64,000 nt of DNA from Clostridiales bacterium (lineage in GTDB: Bacteria; Bacillota; Clostridia; Christensenellales; Aristaeellaceae): the NCBI GenBank assembly GCA_004557125.1, contig SFET01000003.1:99465-163464 (forward strand), given 5' to 3'. A program made the position numbers and the translations under genes. This document shows, piece after piece, positions 59,264 through 64,000 of the stretch. The notes under the pieces are model-generated. The model did no database searches, was not told where the DNA came from, and saw nothing but the letters and a program-made list of their open reading frames with translations. The stretch's first letter is position 1, and the number at the start of each line of letters is the position of its first letter.

Positions 59264-59773
59264 TTAACCTGACGTACAAAGGGAGTTCAATGAAACGCGG
59301 AACTCCGCCTCGATGGCGGCCCAGCGGGAGAGGAAGTCCGCGCCGTCGGGTTCTTCCGCCAGAATCCGCACCGCGCGCACGCAGCCGCGCACGAATTCCG
59401 GGTCGAGGCCCCGCACGCCGCCGCGGGTCAGCGGACACATCGCACGGGCGCGCGCGTCCATGCGCACCGTCCACCTGCCGTCCCTGCCGATCACCGGGCA
59501 CAGCGGGAACACGCGGCAGAGGAAGGGCCGCTTCTCCCGCGCGCACATCGCCTTGCAGCGGATCATCTCAGCATCCATGTGGGCGTCATGCGTTCTTTCC
59601 ATCCAGTCGACATCGCCGATCAGAATCTCCTCGCCTGGCAGCAGATCCACGCCGCCCTGACCGTCCTCGTCGGGAAGGCAGCAGGCCGCAGCGCAGAGCG
59701 CGCCGCAATCGCTGCACAGCGGGGTGCTTTCGCCGATGGCCGCATAGGCCCGAAGTATCGTTTCCGTCTGCAT
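59264..59773 (-). CDS. YkgJ-like Cys-cluster protein
   Basis: The 169-residue protein has many Cys in a pattern for metal binding: CSDCGALCAAACC (20-32), CKAMCAREKRPFLCRVFPLCP and RAMCPLTRGG. It resembles the YkgJ/zinc- or iron-chelating CxxCxxCC family. The start at 59773 follows GGAAGGGATTTTTCAGC; the longer frame crosses the promoter. Own promoter at 59813-59841. The role is unknown. Confidence 0.75.
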   Translation of the reverse strand: MQTETILRAYAAIGESTPLCSDCGALCAAACCLPDEDGQGGVDLLPGEEILIGDVDWMERTHDAHMDAEMIRCKAMCAREKRPFLCRVFPLCPVIGRDGRWTVRMDARARAMCPLTRGGVRGLDPEFVRGCVRAVRILAEEPDGADFLSRWAAIEAEFRVSLNSLCTSG

Positions 59774-59812
59774 GCTGAAAAATCCCTTCCATTTATATAT
59801 AGCGCTGGGATA

Positions 59813-59841
59813 TGATAACATGATCCGCGCCGTTTTGTCAA
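59813..59841 (-). promoter_or_regulatory. Promoter of the YkgJ-like gene
   Basis: On the minus strand TTGACA (59841-59836), 17 bases, TTATCA (59818-59813). Confidence 0.7.
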
Positions 59842-59921
59842 ACGAAAGCCCAATTCGCGAGGGGCCTGCGCGCGCCCTTTTCCAACTTGTCGAACAAAAG
59901 CCCGATTTGGAATCTGCACCC

Positions 59922-59950
59922 TTGACATTTCCCGGGAATTTGGGTATGCT
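59922..59950 (+). promoter_or_regulatory. Promoter of ruvC-ruvA
   Basis: TTGACA (59922-59927), 17 bases, TATGCT (59945-59950), about 20 bases before ATG. Confidence 0.75.
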
Positions 59951-59972
59951 TTTCGGGTATGGAGGAAGGCAA

Positions 59973-60467
59973 ATGATAATTTTGGGAATCGATCCGGGGC
60001 TTGCCACGCTGGGCTACGGCGTGATCGAGGCCGACCGGGGGAAGTACAGGCTGATCCAGTACGGCACGATCACCACGCCGCCGCGCCAGCCGATGCCGCT
60101 GCGTCTGCGGGCCATCTCCCAGGGGGTGGGCCAGCTGATGGACATCTACCGGCCGGAGGAGGTCGCCTTCGAGGAGCTGTTCTTCTCAAAGAACATCACC
60201 ACCGGCATGGCGGTGAGCGCGGCGCGCGGCGTGGCGCTGGTGGCCGTGGTGGAGCGGACGGAAAACATCTACGAATACACGCCCATGCAGATCAAGCAGG
60301 CGGTCACGGGCTACGGCGGCGCGGACAAGCATCAGGTGCAGCACATGGTGAAGCTCCTTTTGCACATGCAGGAGATCGCCCGCCCGGACGACGCGGCGGA
60401 CGCGATCGCGGTGGCGCTGACCCACGCGAACTGCCAGCATGCCAAGGAACTCTACAGAATCCAGTGA
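59973..60467 (+). CDS. ruvC: Holliday junction resolvase RuvC
   Basis: The 164-residue protein has the RuvC fold with Asp7 in ILGIDPGLATLGYG, Glu67 in VAFEELFFSKN and the C-terminal acidic pair in ARPDDAADAIAVALTH. It cuts Holliday junctions with RuvAB. ATG 59973 has GGAGGAAGGC upstream; the open frame before it spans the promoter. It lies directly before ruvA. ruvB is not seen in the window. Confidence 0.95.
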   Translation: MIILGIDPGLATLGYGVIEADRGKYRLIQYGTITTPPRQPMPLRLRAISQGVGQLMDIYRPEEVAFEELFFSKNITTGMAVSAARGVALVAVVERTENIYEYTPMQIKQAVTGYGGADKHQVQHMVKLLLHMQEIARPDDAADAIAVALTHANCQHAKELYRIQ

Positions 60468-60482
60468 ACGGGAGGCGGACGG

Positions 60483-61079
60483 ATGTACGCACATATTGAA
60501 GGAATCGTTGCGGAGAAGGATCAGGACAGCATCGTGCTGGACGCAAACGGCGTGGGCTATCTGCTGAACGTCAGCGGCGCCACACTGTCCATGGCCCCGG
60601 CGATGGGCGAGCGCATGAAGCTCTACTGCGTGCTGAACGTGCGCGAGGATGCGATGGAGCTCTACGGCTTCTACAGCCGCGAGGAAAAGAGGATGTACGA
60701 GCGCCTGCGCAGCGTATCCGGTGTGGGCAGCCGCACGGCGCTGCAGATCCTGTCGGCCATGAGCGTGCGGGATCTGTCCATCGCGCTCATCTCCGGCGAT
60801 GCGAACGCGCTCACCCGGGTGCCGGGCATCGGCAAAAAGACCGCCCAGCGGCTGGTGCTGGAGCTGAAGGACAAGGTGGACGATGCGCAGCTCACCGGAC
60901 AGGCGGCTTCGATCTCGCCGAAGGTCAACGCCAACGGCCCCGAGGCCGAGGCCATCGCGGCGCTGATCTCCCTGGGCTACTCCAACGCGGAGGCAGCGAA
61001 GGCGGTCGCGCAGGTGGCCGATCAGACCCAGGAGGCCGACAAGCTGATCTTCCTGGCCCTGAAGGGTCTGGGCGGCTAA
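60483..61079 (+). CDS. ruvA: Holliday junction helicase subunit RuvA
   Basis: The 198-residue protein has domain I (1-65: MYAHIEGIVAEKDQDSIVLDANGVGYLLNV), the HhH domain II (RLRSVSGVGSRTALQIL; RVPGIGKKTAQRLVLELKDK) and a C-terminal domain III that binds RuvB (AIAALISLGYSNAEAAKAV). GGGAGG precedes the ATG, 15 bases after ruvC. A terminator follows at 61135-61180. Confidence 0.95.
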   Translation: MYAHIEGIVAEKDQDSIVLDANGVGYLLNVSGATLSMAPAMGERMKLYCVLNVREDAMELYGFYSREEKRMYERLRSVSGVGSRTALQILSAMSVRDLSIALISGDANALTRVPGIGKKTAQRLVLELKDKVDDAQLTGQAASISPKVNANGPEAEAIAALISLGYSNAEAAKAVAQVADQTQEADKLIFLALKGLGG

Positions 61080-61134
61080 GATTCCGCCAAGGCGAAGGTG
61101 CAGGCGCTCCGGACAGGTGACAAATGACATAACC

Positions 61135-61180
61135 CATCCCCTTTCGGCATAAATTATTGTCAGAAAAGGGGATGTTTTCA
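61135..61180 (+). terminator. Terminator after ruvA
   Basis: CATCCCCTTT pairs with AAAGGGGATG around a long loop and is followed by TTTTCATTT. Confidence 0.7.
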
Positions 61181-61254
61181 TTTCGAATGGGCGAAGGCAT
61201 CCCCATACAACCCACAACCGCGCGTTGTGTACTGACATAAAGGAGGTTGCCCGT

Positions 61255-61923
<669 letters not shown>

Positions 61924-62289
61924 AGCAGTCAGGGCCTGCGGCCACATGCCTGTCGGCGTTTGAATCGAACGCACCTCTGCCCCCATAGATTCAAGGAGCA
62001 GGGGTGCTGTGTTCTATTTCTATATATCGATCTCATCGAACACGAAATCCGGTCCGGCAAGGATGGACTGAATTTCTTACGTCCGGTTTGAGAAATACGG
62101 ATCGGATTTGCTCCGCACCGTAGGGCGGGGTGCCTTCACCCCGCCGGCGGCGAGCCGCCTGAAGCAGTCGCGCCACTGCATAAATGCAGGCGCGACCAGC
62201 CGCCTGGAAACCTTCGGTTTCTACGGCGCGCTGCCGGCCGCTGCAAAGTATTGCATAGCGGCCGGTGCGTGCAGGCACATATATTGAAG

Positions 62290-62328
62290 GGGCTGTCCCG
62301 AAACCGAAGGCGTGTTTCGGGAGAGCCC
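62290..62328 (+). terminator. Strong hairpin, possible terminator of the kinase gene
   Basis: GGGCT and CCCGAAAC pair with GTTTCGGG and AGCCC, followed by TTCTCC. The T-run is weak. Confidence 0.5.
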
Positions 62329-62338
62329 TTCTCCTGTG

Positions 62339-62367
62339 CACATCGCCCCGTGCTCCCGCATAGGATT
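62339..62367 (+). promoter_or_regulatory. Possible SigK-dependent promoter of dpaAB
   Basis: CACA (62339-62342), 16 bases, CATAGGATT (62359-62367) matches the SigK pattern AC-N16-CATANNNT. Mother-cell SigK controls dipicolinate synthesis in Bacillus. ATG follows 24 bases later. Confidence 0.45.
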
Positions 62368-62390
62368 GCAAACGGGAAGGTGAGAATGCG

Positions 62391-63212
62391 ATGCGATATG
62401 CAGTCATCGGCGGAGATGTGCGCTTTGCGCACCTGGTGAGCATGCTCAACGAGAGCAATCGGGAGGCAGCGGGTTTTTTGCAGGAGCATGCGGGCGGGGA
62501 GGCCCGGCCACTGAGTCAGTTGCGCGAGTTCAGCGCGTTGATCTCGAACTGGCCCATGCGCTGGCCGCTGTCCGGCACAGATACCAGCGAGGAGGAGATT
62601 CTGGAGAACATCGCCCCCGGCAGCGTGCTGCTGCTCTGTGGGCCGGGATTTCCGAAGGAGAAGCGCTGGGATCTGCAGTACGTGAATCTGTGGGAGGATG
62701 AACAGCTGCTTCAGGAGAACGCATACCTCACGGCGGAGGCCGCGGTGGCTGCAGCCATGCGCCGCAGCAAGCACTCCATGGCGCACACGCGCTGCGCGGT
62801 GGTGGGCTACGGCCGCATCGGACGGTCGCTGACGGAGATTCTGCTGAATCTGGGCGCGCGGGTCACGGTGCTCTCCCGCACGGAGACCAAGCGCAGGGCC
62901 GCACAGGAATCCGGCGCACAGGCAGTGGATCTGATCGACGCGGCGCAGGTTCTGCCGGGCATGGAGGTGATCTTCTCCACGCCGCCGGCACAGGTGCTGG
63001 ATAAAGCTGCCCTCGAGGCGGTGGATGCGGGCGCGGAGCTGATCGACCTGGCCAGCCCGCCCTACGGCTTCGACATGGAGGCCGCAAAGGCGCTGGGCCT
63101 GAACGCCTGGCGGGAGCCGGGTCTGCCGGGACGCTACTGTCCGCTGAGCGCGGCGCGGGTGCTCTACGGCGCGGTGATTCGATGGGAGGAGGAGGAGGAG
63201 GAAAATGGATAG
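62391..63212 (+). CDS. dpaA: Dipicolinate synthase subunit A (SpoVFA)
   Basis: The 273-residue protein has a dinucleotide-binding fold with VVGYGRIGRS (about 146-155) and the DpaA pattern of the N-terminal half. With DpaB it makes dipicolinic acid from dihydrodipicolinate in the mother cell during sporulation. GGTGAG lies about 7 bases upstream. It overlaps dpaB by 8 bases; the Glu-rich end (EEEEEENG) is a consequence of coding over the dpaB ribosome site. The C-terminal region (PPYGFDMEAAKALGLNAWREPGLPGRY) is typical. Confidence 0.95.
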   Translation: MRYAVIGGDVRFAHLVSMLNESNREAAGFLQEHAGGEARPLSQLREFSALISNWPMRWPLSGTDTSEEEILENIAPGSVLLLCGPGFPKEKRWDLQYVNLWEDEQLLQENAYLTAEAAVAAAMRRSKHSMAHTRCAVVGYGRIGRSLTEILLNLGARVTVLSRTETKRRAAQESGAQAVDLIDAAQVLPGMEVIFSTPPAQVLDKAALEAVDAGAELIDLASPPYGFDMEAAKALGLNAWREPGLPGRYCPLSAARVLYGAVIRWEEEEEENG

Positions 63213-63801
63213 CATTCATCTGGAAGGCGTGCGCATCGGCTGCGCCATGACCGGCTCCTTCTGCACCTTCCGTCAGGTGTTCGAAGCCTGGCGGGCGCTC
63301 AAGGAGACCGGCGCGGAGCTGATTCCCATCCTGTCCTTCAATGCAAGCAACCTAGACACGCGCTTCTATCCGGCGGCGGAGTCGCGACGAATTTTTACAG
63401 AGATCTGCGGGCGCGAAATTCTGGATTCCATCCCCGCCGTCGAGCCCATCGGCCCGAAAAAGCTGCTCGATCTGTTAATTGTTGCGCCCTGCACCGGAAA
63501 TACCCTGGCCAAAATCGCCGCAGGCATCACCGATACCCCGGTTGCGCTGGCGGTGAAGTCCCATCTGCGCAACGCGCGCCCGGTGCTGCTGGCGATCTCC
63601 ACCAACGACGCGCTCTCCGGCAGCGCGCAAAACATCGGAAAACTGATAAATACCAAAAACATTTACTTTGTACCTTTCCGTCAGGACGATCCCGCGGGCA
63701 AGCCGGCCTCCGCGGTCGCGCGCTTCGATCTGCTGCCCGAAAGCGCGAATCTGGCCCTCCAGAGGCGCCAGATCCAGCCGATTCTGCTCGAATCGGGCTG
63801 A
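63205..63801 (+). CDS. dpaB: Dipicolinate synthase subunit B (SpoVFB)
   Basis: The 198-residue flavoprotein of the DpaB family has GCAMTGSFCTFRQVFEAW at 11-28 (FMN phosphate loop), PIGPKKLLDLLIVAPCTGNTLAKIA and TDTPVALAVKSHLRNARPVLLAI with LSGSAQNIGKL. It works with DpaA. GGAGGAGGAGGAAA precedes the ATG. Confidence 0.95.
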   Translation: MDSIHLEGVRIGCAMTGSFCTFRQVFEAWRALKETGAELIPILSFNASNLDTRFYPAAESRRIFTEICGREILDSIPAVEPIGPKKLLDLLIVAPCTGNTLAKIAAGITDTPVALAVKSHLRNARPVLLAISTNDALSGSAQNIGKLINTKNIYFVPFRQDDPAGKPASAVARFDLLPESANLALQRRQIQPILLESG

Positions 63802-63865
63802 AAACCGTCGGATTTTGATGGAAAATCCGGTTTTTGTTAAACGCAAAAAAAGTTGAAAAAAGGGG

Positions 63866-63894
63866 TTGACAAGTATATGGGACTTTGATATAAT
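63866..63894 (+). promoter_or_regulatory. Strong promoter, probably of an rRNA operon
   Basis: TTGACA (63866-63871), 17 bases, TATAAT (63889-63894): a perfect consensus promoter, preceded by an AT-rich, A-tract-rich UP-like region (63841-63865). No protein gene follows in the window. Confidence 0.75.
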
Positions 63895-63988
63895 CATCAA
63901 TGTTGTCGCGAGAACAGCGGTTCAAAACGACGACAGCGATCCTTGAAAACGATACAGCGAAGTAAATCAAGATAGTAAACAGTCAGAT
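63895..63988 (+). other. rRNA operon leader
   Basis: The leader contains GATCCTTGAAAAC and AAATCAAGATAGTAAACAGTC, like Firmicutes 16S leaders, and a GTTGTCG...CGACGAC hairpin. Identification depends on the start of the 16S gene, which is only touched by the window. Confidence 0.5.
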
Positions 63989-64000
63989 TTCGGAGAGTTA
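63989..64000 (+). rRNA. Possible first bases of 16S rRNA
   Basis: TTCGGAGAGTTA resembles the 16S 5' end (GGAGAGTTTGATC). The last base is A instead of T, so this is uncertain. Confidence 0.35.

Larger units (their letters stand above)
61924..62390. other. Intergenic region rich in hairpins
   Basis: No gene is seen. It contains hairpins at 62124-62145 (GGCGGGGTG/CACCCCGCC), 62146-62159, 62168-62197 (GTCGCGCC/GGCGCGAC) and 62290-62328, then the possible SigK promoter of dpaA at 62339-62367. The stretch 62115-62145 (CACCGTAGGGCGGGGTGCCT) recalls dispersed intergenic repeats of gut Clostridia. Confidence 0.55.

Overview
The window looks like chromosome of a GC-rich (roughly 60 percent by eye), anaerobic, spore-forming member of the Clostridia, probably a gut lineage. 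The reasons are adjacent dipicolinate synthase genes (dpaA/dpaB), rubredoxin and a desulforedoxin-like protein, YesM/YesN-type signalling, TipAS-type MerR, many GGAGG ribosome sites, frequent ATGA/GTGA stop-start overlaps and consensus -35/-10 promoters with 17-base spacers. I cannot name the species from sequence alone.

Bases 1-10.6 kb are accessory DNA. The left part (1-4.8 kb, visibly lower in GC) has divergent promoters around GTTGAAC/GTTCAAC operators, an XRE repressor, an ImmA/IrrE-type HELGH protease carrying zinc ribbons, two further zinc-ribbon proteins (one ending in an SSB-like DDELPF tail), a short ORF resembling the start of a large SNF2-type helicase, and a caspase-like protease. 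This is the best candidate for an undescribed conflict or defence system. The second part (5.2-10.3 kb, GC-rich) is a decayed prophage or integrative-element replication module: a 5'-truncated DUF2800 gene, an intact DUF2815 gene, a family A DNA polymerase broken inside an intein, a cut VRR-NUC nuclease, a Cys-rich protein, an N-terminal-Cys hydrolase and fragments. Shared short repeats flank it.

From 10.6 kb the minus strand carries a subtilisin-like protease, a secreted protein of about 2,980 residues and a small Cys-rich protein. At 21-34 kb are regulators and transport: a LuxR-type regulator with a TetR gene, a second divergent TetR, GNAT, membrane proteins, a frameshifted GyrI-like gene, a YesM/YesN two-component system, an MFS exporter, and an ABC-2 exporter controlled by its own MerR regulator through a MerR-type promoter; then a LysR pseudogene and a DUF6273 gene. 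At 34-42 kb are the rubredoxin operon, a hot-dog thioesterase, an SPFH/zinc-ribbon pair and a secreted BspA-type leucine-rich-repeat protein.

At 41.8-47.6 kb a minus-strand signalling group holds a kinase-like protein without a visible phospho-acceptor His, an apparently complete kinase, a NarL-type regulator and a pseudo-receiver; next come two membrane proteins. At 47.8-55 kb are a glycolipid-type glycosyltransferase, an OmpR-type two-component system, a YibE/F protein, a secreted alkaline phosphatase and a MATE exporter. The last 9 kb is mostly housekeeping: MerR/TipAS, GNAT, an RluB/RluF-type pseudouridine synthase, an RlmI-type methyltransferase, small membrane proteins, ruvC-ruvA, a short histidine kinase and dpaA-dpaB. 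The final 140 bases look like an rRNA-operon promoter and leader, so the window probably ends at the start of a 16S gene.
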